The notes under the pieces are model-generated. The model saw only the letters and a list, made by a program, of their open reading frames with translations, was not told where the DNA came from and ran no database searches. From Rhizobium sp. (GTDB lineage: Bacteria; Pseudomonadota; Gammaproteobacteria; Burkholderiales; Thiobacillaceae), in assembly GCA_019459285.1 (NCBI GenBank), contig JAIBEL010000043.1, positions 1 through 54,083 of the forward strand: 54,083 nucleotides of DNA, written 5' to 3'. Positions 34,101 to 45,316 of the stretch are shown here, piece by piece. The translations under genes were made by a program, and so were the position numbers. Position 1 is the stretch's first letter; each line of letters begins with the position of its first letter.

Positions 34101-36923
34101 ATGGAATTCATCCGCATCCGTGGTGCCCGCACCCACAATCTGAAGAACGTCAACCTCGATCTGCCGCGCAACAAGCTGGTGGTGATCACGGGGCTGTCGG
34201 GTTCAGGGAAGTCCTCGCTCGCCTTCGACACGCTGTATGCCGAGGGGCAACGGCGCTACGTCGAATCGCTGTCAGCCTATGCGCGGCAGTTCCTGCAGCT
34301 GATGGAAAAGCCCGACGTCGACCTCATCGAGGGTTTGAGCCCGGCGATCTCGATCGAACAGAAGGCGACCAGCCACAACCCGCGCTCGACCGTCGGCACC
34401 GTCACCGAGATCCACGACTACCTGCGCCTGCTGTACGCCCGCGTCGGCGACCCGCAATGCCCCGAGCACGGCATTACGCTGGCAGCGCAAACGGTGTCGC
34501 AGATGGTCGACGCGGTGCTCGCGCTGCCAGAGGACACCAAACTGATGGTCCTCGCGCCACTGGTGGTGGGACGCAAGGGCGAGAATCTCGAACTCTTCGC
34601 CGAACTGCGCGCACAGGGCTTCGTGCGGGTGCGAGTCGACGGCAAGGTGCACGAGATCGACGCCGTGCCCAAGCTCGACAAGAACAAGAAGCACACCATC
34701 GAGGTGGTCGTGGACCGCCTGAAGGTGCGTGCGGATGCCAAGCAACGCCTGGCCGAGAGCTTCGAGACCGCGCTGCGCCATGCCGACGGCCGCGCGCTGG
34801 CAGTGGAGATGGATTCCGCCAAGGAACACCTGTTCTCCGCCAAGTTCGCCTGCCCGATCTGCAGCTATGCGCTGCCCGAACTGGAGCCGCGCCTGTTCTC
34901 GTTCAACAACCCGATGGGCGCCTGCAACACCTGCGACGGACTCGGCCAGATCACCTTTTTCGACCCGGCGCGCGTGGTCGCCTTCCCGCACCTGTCGCTG
35001 GCCTCCGGCGCGATCAAGGGCTGGGACAAGCGCAACCAGTTCTTCTACATGATGATGCAAAGCCTGGCGATGCATTACGGCTTCGACCTCGACACGCCAT
35101 GGGAGTCGCTTCCGGCACGCATCCAGGACGTCATCCTCAACGGCAGCGGCAAGGAAGCGATCGCGTTCCAGACACTGGCACCGCGCGGCGGCTATACGAC
35201 GAAAAGTTATTCGTTCGAAGGCGTGCTCGCCAACATGGAACGGCGTTATCACGAATCCGATTCGATGGCCGTGCGCGAAGAGCTCGCCAAGTACCAGAAC
35301 AACAAGCCCTGCCCGTCCTGCCAGGGCACGCGACTGCGTGAGGAAGCGCGCCACGTGATGGTCGGCGGCGTGCCGATCTATCAGGTCAGCGCAATGCCGC
35401 TCAAACAGGTACTGGCGTTTTTCGAGCACCTCACGCTCGAAGGCCACCGTGCGCAGATCGCCGACAAGATCGTCAAGGAAATCATCGCCCGCGTCGGCTT
35501 CCTGAACAACGTCGGACTCGACTACCTGTCGCTCGACCGCTCCGCCGACACGCTGTCGGGCGGCGAGTCGCAGCGCATCCGCCTGGCGTCTCAGATCGGC
35601 TCCGGTCTCACCGGCGTGATGTACGTACTCGACGAACCCTAGATCGGCCTGCACCAGCGCGACAACGACCGCCTGCTGGCGACACTCAAGCATCTGCGCG
35701 ACATCGGCAACTCGGTGCTGGTGGTCGAACACGACGAGGATGCCATCCGCGCTGCCGACTATGTGGTCGACATGGGCCCCGGTGCTGGCGTGCACGGTGG
35801 CGAGGTCGTCGCCGAAGGCTCGCCCGAGGAGATCCGCCTGAGCGAAAACTCGCTCACCGGACAGTATCTGTCCGGACGCCGGCGCATCGCCATCCCGAAG
35901 AAACGCCGCCAGCCCGACCCCGAACGGCAACTGGTGGTGACCAACGCCAGCGGCAACAACCTGAAAAATGTCACGCTGAATCTGCCGGTCGGCCTGTTCG
36001 TCTGCGTCACCGGCGTGTCGGGTTCGGGCAAGTCGACGCTGATCAACGACACGCTCTACACTGCGGTCGCGCGCCACTTGTATGGCTCCAGTGCCGAGCC
36101 CGCGCCGCACGGCGAGATCCACGGCCTGGAATTCTTCGACAAGGTGATCAATGTCGACCAGTCGCCGATCGGCCGCACCCCGCGTTCCAACCCGGCAACC
36201 TACACTGGCCTGTTTACGCCGATCCGCGAACTGTTCGCCGGTGTGCCCGAGGCGCGTGCGCGCGGTTACGGACCCGGTCGCTTCAGTTTCAACGTCAAGG
36301 GCGGGCGCTGCGAAGCCTGTCAGGGCGACGGCGTGATCAAGGTCGAGATGCACTTCCTGCCCGACATCTACGTGCCCTGCGACGTCTGCCATGGCGCACG
36401 CTACAACCGCGAGACACTGGAAGTGCAGTACAAGGGCAAGACCATCCGCGACGTGCTCGAAATGACCATCGAGCAGGCGCACGAATTCTTCGCCGCGGTG
36501 CCCGTGGTGAAAAGAAAACTCCAGACCCTGCTCGACGTCGGCCTCGGCTACATCCGTCTCGGACAATCGGCCACCACGCTGTCGGGCGGCGAAGCGCAAC
36601 GCGTCAAGCTCGCACTCGAACTGTCCAAGCGCGACACCGGCCGTACGCTCTACATCCTCGACGAGCCCACCACGGGTCTGCATTTTGCCGATATCGACCT
36701 GTTGCTGAAGGTGTTGCAGCGCCTCTCCGACGCTGGCAACAGCGTGGTCGTCATCGAGCACAACCTCGATGTCATCAAGACCGCCGACTGGCTGATCGAT
36801 CTCGGCCCCGAGGGCGGCGCCGGGGGCGGTCTGATCATCGCCGAGGGCACGCCGGAGGCCGTGGCCGACAACCCGGCCAGCCACACCGGCCAATACCTGC
36901 AGCCTGTGTTGTCCAAACACTGA
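34101..36923 (+). pseudogene. uvrA: Excinuclease ABC subunit A, interrupted by one in-frame TAG
   Basis: The damage-recognition ATPase of nucleotide excision repair. The reading frame runs 940 codons, exactly the E. coli length, except for TAG at 35640-35642 (codon 514), where the family has serine in [12 protein letters not shown]. Everything else looks intact: Walker [10 protein letters not shown] (first domain) and GVSGSGKST (second), both LSGGE signatures, and zinc cysteines ([28 protein letters not shown]). TCG to TAG is one base change. A truncated product would stop right after Walker B of the first ATPase domain; no good start exists nearby for the second half (GTG 35715 lies inside the domain). 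It may be a true nonsense mutation, a suppressed codon or a sequence error. Confidence 0.93.
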
Positions 36924-36924
36924 G

Positions 36925-37659
36925 ATGGCCGAACCAGTCCGTCTGTCCAAACTGATGTCCGAGCGCGGGCTCTGTTCGCGCCGCGAAGCCGACAGCTACA
37001 TCGAAAAAGGACTCGTCTTCGTCGACGGCAAGCGGGTGAGCGAACTCGGCACCAAGGTCGACCCGGATTGCGCGATACGACTGGACAACGTCGCCCAATC
37101 GCAACAGCAGCAACGCGTCACGATTCTGCTGCACAAGCCCGTCGGCTACGTGTCGGGCCAGCCCGAGCCAGGCTACCAGCCGGCCGTGACCCTGATCCGC
37201 CCGGATACGCAATGGCAGGATGGGCGCGCCTCCCAGGCATTCCACCCGACTCACCTGAAATGCCTGGCGCCTGCCGGTCGGCTCGACATCGATTCCACCG
37301 GCCTGCTGGTGCTCACGCAGGATGGGCGCATCGCCAAACAACTGATCGGCGAGGATTCCGGGATCGAGAAGGAGTACCTCGTTCGGGTGTCCGGGCATCT
37401 GGATGACATGGGGCTCGCGCAACTGAACCACGGTCTGTCGCTCGACGGCCGTCAATTACGCCCGGCCAAAGTCAGCTGGCAGAATGCCGACCAATTGCGC
37501 TTTATCCTGAAGGAAGGCCGTAAACGCCAGATCCGCCGCATGTGCGAACTGGTCGGCTTGAAAGTCGTCGGGCTCAAGCGGGTGCGCATTGGCCGGGTAC
37601 GGCTGGGAGAGCTTCCGCCTGGACAATGGCGCTACCTGCGCGACGACGAATCGTTCTGA
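36925..37659 (+). CDS. rluF: RNA pseudouridine synthase, RluF-like
   Basis: A 244 aa RsuA/RluB/E/F-type enzyme that isomerises uridine in rRNA or tRNA. An N-terminal S4 domain (about 5-55, [18 protein letters not shown]) precedes the catalytic domain. The catalytic aspartate lies in [14 protein letters not shown], and the [15 protein letters not shown] motif near the C-terminus is present. The S4 sequence most resembles RluF. It starts one base after uvrA, so uvrA expression probably includes it. Confidence 0.82.
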   Translation: MAEPVRLSKLMSERGLCSRREADSYIEKGLVFVDGKRVSELGTKVDPDCAIRLDNVAQSQQQQRVTILLHKPVGYVSGQPEPGYQPAVTLIRPDTQWQDGRASQAFHPTHLKCLAPAGRLDIDSTGLLVLTQDGRIAKQLIGEDSGIEKEYLVRVSGHLDDMGLAQLNHGLSLDGRQLRPAKVSWQNADQLRFILKEGRKRQIRRMCELVGLKVVGLKRVRIGRVRLGELPPGQWRYLRDDESF

Positions 37660-37661
37660 AG

Positions 37662-37736
37662 GGGCACGTCAAGCAGAGCGCTGCCAACGCTGCATCTGCA
37701 GGTGCGGACAAGGCCAAGGACGCAGCCAAGGAATAA
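37662..37736 (+). pseudogene. Possible 3' remnant of a small alanine/lysine-rich gene
   Basis: Directly after the rluF stop, a frame without a start codon reads VKQSAANAASAGADKAKDAA and ends at a TAA (37734-37736). It resembles the C-terminal end of small stress or CsbD-like proteins, but is too short to be sure. A weak stem-loop followed by TTTTT occurs just after it (about 37740-37776) and may end the uvrA-rluF transcript. Confidence 0.3.
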
Positions 37737-37847
37737 TCCAGGCGCTCAACGGTCAGGGCTTCCTGGGCGTTTTTATTTTGAAATCTGGCGGGCCTCATCT
37801 CAAAATGCCGCCCCTACAATTCAGTCTCGCCTTTTCGATTTCATCAC

Positions 37848-39113
37848 ATGGATCCACGCTCGCTGCTGCTAGGTTCGTTCCAGGCCGCGGTCGCCGCGGC
37901 CGACCCCGGACATATCCTGCCATCGCATCTGCCTTCGCCACCGCGCGGCCGCACGCTGGTGGTCGGTGGCGGGAAAGCCGCTGCCAGCATGGCGGCTACC
38001 GTCGAGGCCCACTGGCCCACTGACGCGCCGCTGTCCGGACTGGTCGTCACACGCTATCAGCACGGTCTACCCACGCGCCGCATCGAGGTCGTCGAAGCCA
38101 GTCATCCGCTGCCCGACGGACGCGGCGAGGCGGCCGCCCTGCGCATGCTGGACATGAGTCGTCAACTGGGTCCGGACGATCTCCTGCTGGCGTTGATTTC
38201 GGGCGGCGGCTCCAGCCTGCTCGCCGCGCCAGTCGAAGGCGTGACCCTGAAGGAATTGCGCCAGGTGACCAAGGCCCTTCTACATGCCGGCGCAAGCATT
38301 CACGACATCAACACCGTGCGTAAGCATCTCACCCGCCTGTCGGGCGGCCAGTTGGCGCAAGCGGCCCAGGCTGCCCACGGACTGGCACTGATCATTTCCG
38401 ATGTCGTCGGCGACGACCCAGGTTCCATCGCTTCCGGCCCCTGCGCGCCCGACGCCAGTTCCTGCGTCGATGCCCTCGAACAATTGCAGCGGTTACAGAT
38501 CACACCGCCGGAAGGCGTCCGGCACCATCTTGAAGCCTGTGCCGCAGGCCACTTACCGGATACGCCCAAACCCGGGGCTCCCTGCTTCGCCAGAATGGAA
38601 AACCGTGTGATCGCAAGCGCGCATGGCAGTCTGATGGCTGCAGTCCGATATTTCGAACAGCACGGGGTCCCCGCTGTGCTGCTTTCGGACAAGGTCGGGG
38701 GCAACGCACAAAGCGTGGCACGTCAGCACGCCGCGCTGGTGCATGCGCTGGCACGCCGGCAGGCGCTCGCCCTCATCTCTGGCGGTGAAACCACCGTCAC
38801 CCTGCAGCCCAGGCACGGTCGGGGCGGCCGCAATAGCGAATATCTGCTGGCCCTGGCGCTCGCCCTGAGCGAGACGCCTGCCTGGGCGATCGCCTGCGAC
38901 ACGGACGGAATCGATGGCAGCGAAGACAATGCAGGTGCCCTGCTCACACCGGACACCCTGGTACGTGCACGCGCGCAGGAACTCGATGCCGCGGGACGGC
39001 TCACCGCGCATGACAGTCACGGTTTCTTTTCCGCCTTGGGCGATCTCATCGTCACCGGCCCCACCCGCACCAACGTCAACGATTACCGTGCGCTCGTGAT
39101 TGGTCTGGGTTGA
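37848..39113 (+). CDS. Glycerate 2-kinase, MOFRL/DUF4147 family
   Basis: A 421 aa GckA/TtuD-type glycerate kinase that makes 2-phosphoglycerate, feeding glycerate from glyoxylate or tartrate metabolism into glycolysis. Motifs: VVGGGKAAASMA, LISGGGSSLLAAP, the VGDDPGSIASGP loop, and the C-terminal MOFRL part with GGRNSEYLLALALAL and IACDTDGIDGSEDNAGA. Length and domain order are normal. It stands alone, 188 bases after rluF. Confidence 0.9.
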   Translation: MDPRSLLLGSFQAAVAAADPGHILPSHLPSPPRGRTLVVGGGKAAASMAATVEAHWPTDAPLSGLVVTRYQHGLPTRRIEVVEASHPLPDGRGEAAALRMLDMSRQLGPDDLLLALISGGGSSLLAAPVEGVTLKELRQVTKALLHAGASIHDINTVRKHLTRLSGGQLAQAAQAAHGLALIISDVVGDDPGSIASGPCAPDASSCVDALEQLQRLQITPPEGVRHHLEACAAGHLPDTPKPGAPCFARMENRVIASAHGSLMAAVRYFEQHGVPAVLLSDKVGGNAQSVARQHAALVHALARRQALALISGGETTVTLQPRHGRGGRNSEYLLALALALSETPAWAIACDTDGIDGSEDNAGALLTPDTLVRARAQELDAAGRLTAHDSHGFFSALGDLIVTGPTRTNVNDYRALVIGLG

Positions 39114-39131
39114 CGGCTTGCAAAACACGAT

Positions 39132-39860
39132 TCAGTTCAGGCGTTGCACCTGGACCGGGTCGCCGACCGCCAAGCTATGCGTCGTGGCGGCACTTCCGCG
39201 ATTGACCGCCAGTTCGAGCAGCCCCACGCTATTGATGAACCAGAATCCTTCGCCCTTGCCGACCAGCCCGAAACTCTCGCCGTGCCGGAACCGTTCACCT
39301 GCCACGCTGACATGCGCATTCTGCGGCACCCCGCGCACGCCGGTCCAGGCGTTGCCGTAATGATCGATGTAGATGACACGCGCCAGATCCCCTGCGTCGA
39401 ATTCCACGTCGAGCGCATCGATCGGTGTCAGTTTATCGGCCGGGAAGTCGCCGCGCGCAATCTCGGCCGCGATCGGCGCAAACAGGTCGCGCCCATGAAA
39501 GGTCGGAGACACACCCTCGGGTTTCCAGATAATGCGCCACAACCGGGCATCGGCATGACGCGCAGCGATGACGGACAACAGTCCGTTGTCAGGTCCGACA
39601 AACCAGCGTCCGCCCGCCTGTACCACCACGGCATGGCGTGGCGTGCCCACCCCCGGGTCCACCACCGCCAGGAACGTGCATCCCGGCGGAAAAACAGGCG
39701 CGAACGCGGCAAGCAGATGGGCGCCCGCATGGGGATTGAAATCAGGCGCTTCATGCAGCAGATCCACCACCTGCTGGGTGGCCGCATGCTCGGCCAGACG
39801 CGCCTTGACCTGCCCCACGTAGGGATCCCGGGTTCCAAAATCGGTGAAGAGAACGATCAC
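39132..39860 (-). CDS. S-adenosyl-L-methionine hydroxide adenosyltransferase family protein
   Basis: A 242 aa enzyme of the DUF62 / SAM chlorinase-fluorinase family, which in most bacteria hydrolyses SAM to adenosine and methionine. The start IVLFTDFGTRDPYVGQ, the VVDPGVGT segment, the FVGPDNGLLS loop and the HGRDLFAPIAAEIA motif are present; the D-R-H triad of the hydroxide branch seems retained. It is convergent with the glycerate kinase. Confidence 0.88.
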   Translation of the reverse strand: MIVLFTDFGTRDPYVGQVKARLAEHAATQQVVDLLHEAPDFNPHAGAHLLAAFAPVFPPGCTFLAVVDPGVGTPRHAVVVQAGGRWFVGPDNGLLSVIAARHADARLWRIIWKPEGVSPTFHGRDLFAPIAAEIARGDFPADKLTPIDALDVEFDAGDLARVIYIDHYGNAWTGVRGVPQNAHVSVAGERFRHGESFGLVGKGEGFWFINSVGLLELAVNRGSAATTHSLAVGDPVQVQRLN

Positions 39861-39892
39861 GTGCTTTCCAATTCGACAGGGAGAGGAAGACT

Positions 39893-39970
39893 ATGCCTGA
39901 CGAACCGAACTGGCGGCAAGCCTACTCGGAAGATCCCGACTCCGGTCTGTTGCAACCGGTCCGGACATGA
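39893..39970 (+). CDS. Possible 25-residue small ORF
   Basis: ATG at 39893 with an AGGGAGAGGAAG ribosome-binding-like sequence upstream; encodes 25 residues (MPDEPNWRQAYSEDPDSGLL start) and stops at the edge of the alpha-operon terminator. Strong Shine-Dalgarno but no recognised family; it would need its own plus-strand transcript beginning within or above the SAM transferase gene promoter region. Confidence 0.25.
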   Translation: MPDEPNWRQAYSEDPDSGLLQPVRT

Positions 39971-39996
39971 AAAAAGCCGGGATAGCCCGGCTTTTT
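39971..39996. terminator. Bidirectional terminator after rplQ
   Basis: Perfect 11 bp stem AAAAAGCCGGG / CCCGGCTTTTT around ATAG. On the minus strand it lies about 20 bases after the rplQ stop and ends the spc-alpha transcript. Confidence 0.93.
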
Positions 39997-40018
39997 ATAT
40001 CGATATATCGACGACGCC

Positions 40019-40408
40019 TTACTCGACGTCAACCGCCACCGTATCGGTGTCGGGGCGATCGACCAGTTCGACCAGCGCCATCGGCGCGTTATCGCCATTC
40101 CGGAAACCATATTTCAGAATGCGCAGGTAACCGCCAGGGCGCGTCTTGTAACGCGGACCCAGCTCGCCAAACAGCTTGACGACCATGTCACGGTCGCGCA
40201 GACGGTCGAATGCCAGGCGATGATTTGACAGGCTGGGCTCCTTGCCCAGCGTGATCAGCGGCTCGACAAAGCGGCGCAGTTCCTTGGCTTTCGGCAACGT
40301 GGTCTTGATGACTTCGTGCTTCAGCAGCGATACGCTCATGTTGCGGAACATGGCCAGGCGATGGCTGGTGGTACGGTTCAGTTTACGGTTGGATTGACGG
40401 TGACGCAT
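40019..40408 (-). CDS. rplQ: 50S ribosomal protein L17
   Basis: 129 aa; N-terminal [17 protein letters not shown] is the family signature. Last gene of the alpha operon, directly before the strong terminator and downstream of rpoA by 83 bases. Confidence 0.97.
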   Translation of the reverse strand: MRHRQSNRKLNRTTSHRLAMFRNMSVSLLKHEVIKTTLPKAKELRRFVEPLITLGKEPSLSNHRLAFDRLRDRDMVVKLFGELGPRYKTRPGGYLRILKYGFRNGDNAPMALVELVDRPDTDTVAVDVE

Positions 40409-40491
40409 GGCTTATTCCTTTCAGACAGTATTCTTGGGCTAGGTCACCAGCCACGGCGACCCGCACTTTATTTTGATTTCGATTCAGTAAA

Positions 40492-41472
40492 TCAGGGACG
40501 CTCAAGCCCAGCAGGCGGCCAGTTTTCAAGCTTCATACCCAAGGACAGGCCTTTGGAAGCCAGCACGTCCTTGATCTCGTTCAGCGACTTGCGGCCCAGG
40601 TTAGGGGTGCGCAGCAGTTCGGTCTCGGAACGCTGGATCAGATCGCCGATGAAATAGATGTTTTCGGCTTTCAGACAGTTGGCCGAACGCACAGTCAGCT
40701 CAAGATCATCAACCGGACGCAGCAGCAGCGGATCGACCTGCGGCGAGCGCGGCGACTCGGACTCGGCCGGCGTGCCTTCCAGATCGGCGAAGACGGACAG
40801 TTGGTTCACCAGGATGCGCGCGGCAGTACGGACAGCCTCTTCCGGCTCGACGACGCCATTGGTCTCGATGTCGATCACCAGACGGTCGAGGTCGGTACGT
40901 TGCTCGACGCGGGCGCTTTCGACCGAGTAAGCCACACGACGCACCGGGCTGAACGAAGCATCGACCAGGATCGAGCCGACGGCGCGGGTTTCTTCCGAAA
41001 CCTTGCGCGAGGTCGCCGGCTGATAGCCACGGCCCGCCTCGATCTTGATTTCCATGTCGAGCTTGCCGCCCTTGGTCAGGTGGGCAATCACGTGATCAGG
41101 GTTCAGCACCTCGATATCGTGGCCAATCTCAATATCACCCGCCGTGACGACGCCTTCGCCAGATTTGGACACCTTCAGGATCGCCTCGGCCTTGCCATGC
41201 ATCTTGAACGCGATACCCTTGAGATTCAGCAGAATGTCGACGACATCCTCCTGTACCCCCTCGATGGTCGAGTACTCATGAACGACACCGCTGATCGCCA
41301 CTTCGGTCGGCGCATAACCGACCATGGAAGACAACAGGATACGACGCAGCGCGTTGCCGAGCGTGTGGCCGTAGCCGCGCTCGAAGGGTTCCATGATGAC
41401 CTTGGCGTGCAGCGGGGAGGCGCGATCCACCTCCACAATACGCGGCTTGAGAAATTCCGTAGCGCTTTGCAT
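40492..41472 (-). CDS. rpoA: RNA polymerase alpha subunit
   Basis: 326 aa. The N-terminal dimerisation and assembly domain (about 1-230, with the [20 protein letters not shown] motif), a linker, and the C-terminal domain (about 250-315; [31 protein letters not shown]) that contacts UP elements and activators are all present. Standard length and location in the alpha operon. Confidence 0.98.
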   Translation of the reverse strand: MQSATEFLKPRIVEVDRASPLHAKVIMEPFERGYGHTLGNALRRILLSSMVGYAPTEVAISGVVHEYSTIEGVQEDVVDILLNLKGIAFKMHGKAEAILKVSKSGEGVVTAGDIEIGHDIEVLNPDHVIAHLTKGGKLDMEIKIEAGRGYQPATSRKVSEETRAVGSILVDASFSPVRRVAYSVESARVEQRTDLDRLVIDIETNGVVEPEEAVRTAARILVNQLSVFADLEGTPAESESPRSPQVDPLLLRPVDDLELTVRSANCLKAENIYFIGDLIQRSETELLRTPNLGRKSLNEIKDVLASKGLSLGMKLENWPPAGLERP

Positions 41473-41501
41473 AAAGTGCGTTTCCTTAAGACCGTCTCAG
41501 C

Positions 41502-42131
41502 TTATTTGGAGTACAACTCGACCACCAGCGACTCATTGATGGTCGACGGCAGTTCCGAACGTTGCGGGGCTGCTTTGTAAGTGCCTTTGAGCGCCTTCGC
41601 ATCGACCTCGACCCACTCAGGATAACCGCGCGCCGCAGTCGCTTCGGCCGCCGCCTTGATACGCAGATGGGCTTTCGCCTTATCCACCACCTCGACCACA
41701 TCGCCTGCACGAACCTGATACGACGGGATATTGACCCGACGGCCATTCACGGTGATGCCGTTGTGGCGGACCACTTGACGCGCCTCGGTACGCGACGCGC
41801 CAAAACCCATGCGGTAACACACCGAATCCAGACGCGACTCGAGCATGGACAGCAGGTTTTCACCGGTCACACCCTTGCGGCTTTCCGCACGCTTGTAGGT
41901 CAGCCGGAACTGGCCTTCGAGAACGCCGTAGATGCGGCGGATTTTTTGCTTTTCACGCAGTTGCACACCATAACCGGACAGACGCGCACCACTCTTCTGG
42001 CCATGCTGGCCAGGTGCATAGGCACGACGTTCAATCGCGCATTTGTCAGTGAAGCACTTCTCGCCTTTCAGGAAGAGCTTTTCGCCCTCACGACGGCACT
42101 GGCGGCATTTGGGATCAAGATTACGAGCCAT
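41502..42131 (-). CDS. rpsD: 30S ribosomal protein S4
   Basis: 209 aa 16S-binding primary assembly protein. The cysteine pattern [18 protein letters not shown] in the N-terminus is the zinc-containing form, followed by the S4 RNA-binding domain (about 97-160). In related bacteria S4 represses the alpha operon. Confidence 0.98.
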   Translation of the reverse strand: MARNLDPKCRQCRREGEKLFLKGEKCFTDKCAIERRAYAPGQHGQKSGARLSGYGVQLREKQKIRRIYGVLEGQFRLTYKRAESRKGVTGENLLSMLESRLDSVCYRMGFGASRTEARQVVRHNGITVNGRRVNIPSYQVRAGDVVEVVDKAKAHLRIKAAAEATAARGYPEWVEVDAKALKGTYKAAPQRSELPSTINESLVVELYSK

Positions 42132-42146
42132 GATTTTCCCTGGTAA

Positions 42147-42539
42147 TTAGATACGACGCTTTTTGGAGGGACGGCAACCGTTATGCGGAATCGGGGTCAC
42201 GTCCGAGATCGCGACGATCTTGAAACCCAGTGCATTCAGCGCACGCACGGTGGACTCGCGACCCGGGCCGGGGCCCTTGATGCGCACTTCCAGGTTCTTG
42301 ACACCGTATTCCTGCGCCATCTTGCCGGCATTCTCGGCCGCAACCTGCGCCGCGAACGGGGTCGACTTGCGCGAGCCCTTGAAGCCCGCACCGCCAGCCG
42401 TCGCCCACGACAAGGCATTGCCCTGGCGGTCGGTGATGGTCACGATGGTGTTATTGAACGAGGCGTGAATATGCGCAATACCTTCCGCGACATTCTTCTT
42501 GACCTTTTTGCGTACGCGCGCTGCTGTTTTAGTAGCCAT
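42147..42539 (-). CDS. rpsK: 30S ribosomal protein S11
   Basis: 130 aa platform protein; [18 protein letters not shown] and the C-terminal [13 protein letters not shown] are conserved. Separated by 9 bases from rpsM and 15 from rpsD. Confidence 0.98.
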   Translation of the reverse strand: MATKTAARVRKKVKKNVAEGIAHIHASFNNTIVTITDRQGNALSWATAGGAGFKGSRKSTPFAAQVAAENAGKMAQEYGVKNLEVRIKGPGPGRESTVRALNALGFKIVAISDVTPIPHNGCRPSKKRRI

Positions 42540-42548
42540 GATTAACCT

Positions 42549-42905
42549 TTACTTTTTAATGGCCTTGCGCGGGCCCTTGCGGGTACGCGCATTGGTACGG
42601 GTGCGCTGACCGCGAACCGGCAAGCCCTTGCGATGACGGAAGCCGCGGTAGCAGCCAAGATCCATCAGGCGCTTGATGTTCATGGTAATTTCACGGCGCA
42701 GATCGCCCTCGACCGTGAACTTGGCCACGCCCTCACGCAAGCGCTCCATTTCGGCTTCGGACAGGTCCTTGATTTTGGACGTACGGGCAACCCCCGTCGC
42801 GTCGCAAATTTTGCCGGACGTGGTCCGGCCAATGCCGTAAATGGCGGTCAACGCAATAACCGCGTGTTGATGATTCGGGATATTAACCCCAGCAATACGA
42901 GCCAT
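42549..42905 (-). CDS. rpsM: 30S ribosomal protein S13
   Basis: 118 aa head protein that contacts the P-site tRNA and 50S bridge; [18 protein letters not shown] near the C-terminus is typical. First gene of the alpha operon, 80 bases after rpmJ. Confidence 0.98.
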   Translation of the reverse strand: MARIAGVNIPNHQHAVIALTAIYGIGRTTSGKICDATGVARTSKIKDLSEAEMERLREGVAKFTVEGDLRREITMNIKRLMDLGCYRGFRHRKGLPVRGQRTRTNARTRKGPRKAIKK

Positions 42906-42985
42906 TCGCAGAGCTCCGAACGCAAAACAAAAAATTATAACACGTCAACCCATCTTTGGGTTGACTCGAATACAAACTTGCCAGT

Positions 42986-43099
42986 TTAGCCCTGGCGCTG
43001 CTTGTGGCGCGGATCGTCACAGATCACGCGCACTACGCCTTTGCGGCGCACAACCTTGCATTTACGGCACATTTTCTTGACTGAAGCCTGCACTCTCAT
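42986..43099 (-). CDS. rpmJ: 50S ribosomal protein L36
   Basis: 37 aa zinc-ribbon protein, translated by hand: [19 protein letters not shown] start, with ligands C11, C14, C27 and H32 (zinc-containing C+ form). Lies between infA and rpsM, its standard place. Confidence 0.95.
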   Translation of the reverse strand: MRVQASVKKMCRKCKVVRRKGVVRVICDDPRHKQRQG

Positions 43100-43142
43100 G
43101 GTTTTCTCCATTCATCCACCGGCAGAGGCTGCCGGCTAAAAA

Positions 43143-43361
43143 TCATTTGGCCCGGAAAACAATCCGGCCTTTGGTCAAATCGTACGGCGTCAATTCCACC
43201 GTCACCTTGTCGCCCGGAAGAATGCGGATGTAATGCATGCGCATTTTTCCGGAGATATGACCCAACAACACATGACCGTTTTCCAGCTTGACTCGAAAGG
43301 TGGCGTTCGGCAGGTTCTCGATCACTTCACCCTGCATCTGAATGACATCTTCCTTAGACAT
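43143..43361 (-). CDS. infA: Translation initiation factor IF-1
   Basis: 72 aa single OB-fold protein binding the A site during initiation; [18 protein letters not shown] start and [20 protein letters not shown] are conserved. Its ATG overlaps the secY stop by one base. The betaproteobacterial spc cluster position is standard. Confidence 0.97.
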   Translation of the reverse strand: MSKEDVIQMQGEVIENLPNATFRVKLENGHVLLGHISGKMRMHYIRILPGDKVTVELTPYDLTKGRIVFRAK

Positions 43362-44674
43362 CAGCGCCCCGCCAAGCTGTTCTTGAAATTGGCCTTCTTA
43401 AGCAAGCCTTCATACTGGTGCGACATCACATATGCCTGAACCTGCGCCATGAAATCCATGGTCACCACCACAATAATCAGCAGGGACGTTCCGCCAAAGT
43501 GGAACGGAACATTCCATTTCAAAATCAGAAACTCGGGCAGCAAACACACCAAGGTGATGTAAATCGCACCCACCAGCGTCAGCCGGGTCAGGATCTTGTC
43601 GATATAACGCGCCGTCTGCTCACCCGGACGGATGCCCGGCACAAATGCACCGCTCTTCTTCAGGTTATCTGCGGTTTCCTTGGAATTGAACACAAGGGCC
43701 GTGTAGAAAAAACAGAAGAATATGATCGCGATTGCATACAACAGTACGTATACCGGCTGGCCAGGCGACAGGGTTGCCCCGATGTCCTTCAGCCAACTCA
43801 TGCTCTCACCGCTCCCGAACCAGCCCGCCAACGTGGCCGGGAACAGAATGATGCTGGAGGCAAAAATCGGCGGAATCACCCCGGCCATATTCAGCTTCAG
43901 CGGCAAGTGCGAACTCTGGCCACCCACCACCATTTTTCCAACCTGACGTTTGGCATAGTTGACCAGAATCTTGCGTTGGCCACGCTCGACAAAGACAACC
44001 AGCGCGGTCACCAGCAATACGGCAACAAACAGCATCAGCACGAGCGGGATCGAATACGCACCCGTGCGCGTCAACTCCAACGTACCGCCGATCGCGTGCG
44101 GCAAACCCGCGGCGATCCCTGCAAAAATGATGATCGAGATGCCGTTGCCCAGGCCTCGTTCGGTCACCTGTTCGCCCAGCCACATCAGGAACATCGTGCC
44201 AGCGGTCAGCGTGACCACGGTAATCGCACGAAATGCCAAGCCCGGATCCAGCACGAGGCCTGCCTGCGATTCCAGCGCAATGGCTATACCCAAGGCCTGA
44301 AACACGGCCAGGAACAAGGTTCCGTAGCGAGTGTACTGCGTAATCTTGCGACGGCCGGCCTCACCCTCTTTTTTCAGGGCCTCCAGTTGAGGCGACACGC
44401 TGGTCATCATTTGCACGATGATCGACGCCGAAATATACGGCATGATCCCTAGCGCGAATACACTGAAACGCGACAAGGCACCGCCCGAGAACATGTTGAA
44501 CATGCCCAGGATGCCGCCCTGCTGCGACTTGAACACCTGGTCGAGCACGAGCGGATCGATGCCCGGCACCGGGATAAAGGTGCCGATCCGGTAAACGATC
44601 AGGGCGCCAAGCAGAAACAGCAAGCGACGCTTGAGATCGCCGTATTTGTTCAAGCCGGTTTTGGGCGTGGCCAA
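43361..44674 (-). CDS. secY: Protein translocase subunit SecY
   Basis: 437 aa channel of the Sec translocase with ten transmembrane helices. The plug-helix region, the [17 protein letters not shown] N-terminal loop and the conserved C-terminal cytoplasmic loop with the R-rich R-x-A-x-Y segment region are present. Inner membrane. Coupled to infA and 18 bases after rplO. Confidence 0.97.
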   Translation of the reverse strand: MATPKTGLNKYGDLKRRLLFLLGALIVYRIGTFIPVPGIDPLVLDQVFKSQQGGILGMFNMFSGGALSRFSVFALGIMPYISASIIVQMMTSVSPQLEALKKEGEAGRRKITQYTRYGTLFLAVFQALGIAIALESQAGLVLDPGLAFRAITVVTLTAGTMFLMWLGEQVTERGLGNGISIIIFAGIAAGLPHAIGGTLELTRTGAYSIPLVLMLFVAVLLVTALVVFVERGQRKILVNYAKRQVGKMVVGGQSSHLPLKLNMAGVIPPIFASSIILFPATLAGWFGSGESMSWLKDIGATLSPGQPVYVLLYAIAIIFFCFFYTALVFNSKETADNLKKSGAFVPGIRPGEQTARYIDKILTRLTLVGAIYITLVCLLPEFLILKWNVPFHFGGTSLLIIVVVTMDFMAQVQAYVMSHQYEGLLKKANFKNSLAGR

Positions 44675-44692
44675 AGCGGAGTCCTCGCTGAC

Positions 44693-45127
44693 TTATTCGG
44701 CGACGCTGCCGCCGGCTGCTTCGATCGCAGCGCGCGCACCCTTGGTCACCGCGATACCGCTCAGCTTGATCGCCTTGCCAATTTCGCCGGCCAGATAAAT
44801 CCGGGCTGACTTGGCGCCGGCGCTGACGATACCCGCCTGCTTCAGCACCAGCAAATCAATCTCATCCACGCCCACTGCGGCCAGTTCATACAAGCGCACG
44901 CGTGCCGTATCCGCTTTGGTCAGCGAGACGAAGCCGCGCTTCGGCAAGCGGCGATGCATCGGCATCTGGCCGCCTTCAAAGCCAACCTTGTGGAAACCGC
45001 CTGCACGGGATTTCTGACCTTTATGGCCACGACCTGCGGTCTTGCCCAAGCCCGATCCGATGCCGCGACCCACGCGGCGCTTGTCCTTCTTGGCGCCGTC
45101 TGCCGGTTTAATATTGTTCAGTTCCAT
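44693..45127 (-). CDS. rplO: 50S ribosomal protein L15
   Basis: 144 aa; glycine/lysine-rich N-terminus ([20 protein letters not shown]) that threads into 23S RNA, then the globular domain. Directly follows rpmD. Confidence 0.98.
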   Translation of the reverse strand: MELNNIKPADGAKKDKRRVGRGIGSGLGKTAGRGHKGQKSRAGGFHKVGFEGGQMPMHRRLPKRGFVSLTKADTARVRLYELAAVGVDEIDLLVLKQAGIVSAGAKSARIYLAGEIGKAIKLSGIAVTKGARAAIEAAGGSVAE

Positions 45128-45313
45128 TTAAGCCTCGCACTTCACCAGATAGGCAACCTTGGTAATCATCCCGCGGTTTTCCGGCGTATCCAGCACTTCA
45201 ACGGTATGGTTCATCCGACGCAGGCCCAGACCCCGCACACAGGCGCGATGTGGCGCCTTGGTGCCAATCAGGCTCTTGATCAGCGTCACCTTGATTTTCT
45301 TCTGCTCGCTCAT
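45128..45313 (-). CDS. rpmD: 50S ribosomal protein L30
   Basis: 61 aa; [20 protein letters not shown] pattern. Abuts rplO with no gap and follows rpsE by three bases. Confidence 0.97.
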   Translation of the reverse strand: MSEQKKIKVTLIKSLIGTKAPHRACVRGLGLRRMNHTVEVLDTPENRGMITKVAYLVKCEA

Positions 45314-45316
45314 GGC

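Noticed and set aside
34272..36950. An 892-codon open frame antisense to uvrA
   Set aside because: It mirrors a conserved gene in a GC-rich coding strand, has no family features, and vanishes as a gene once uvrA is recognised.
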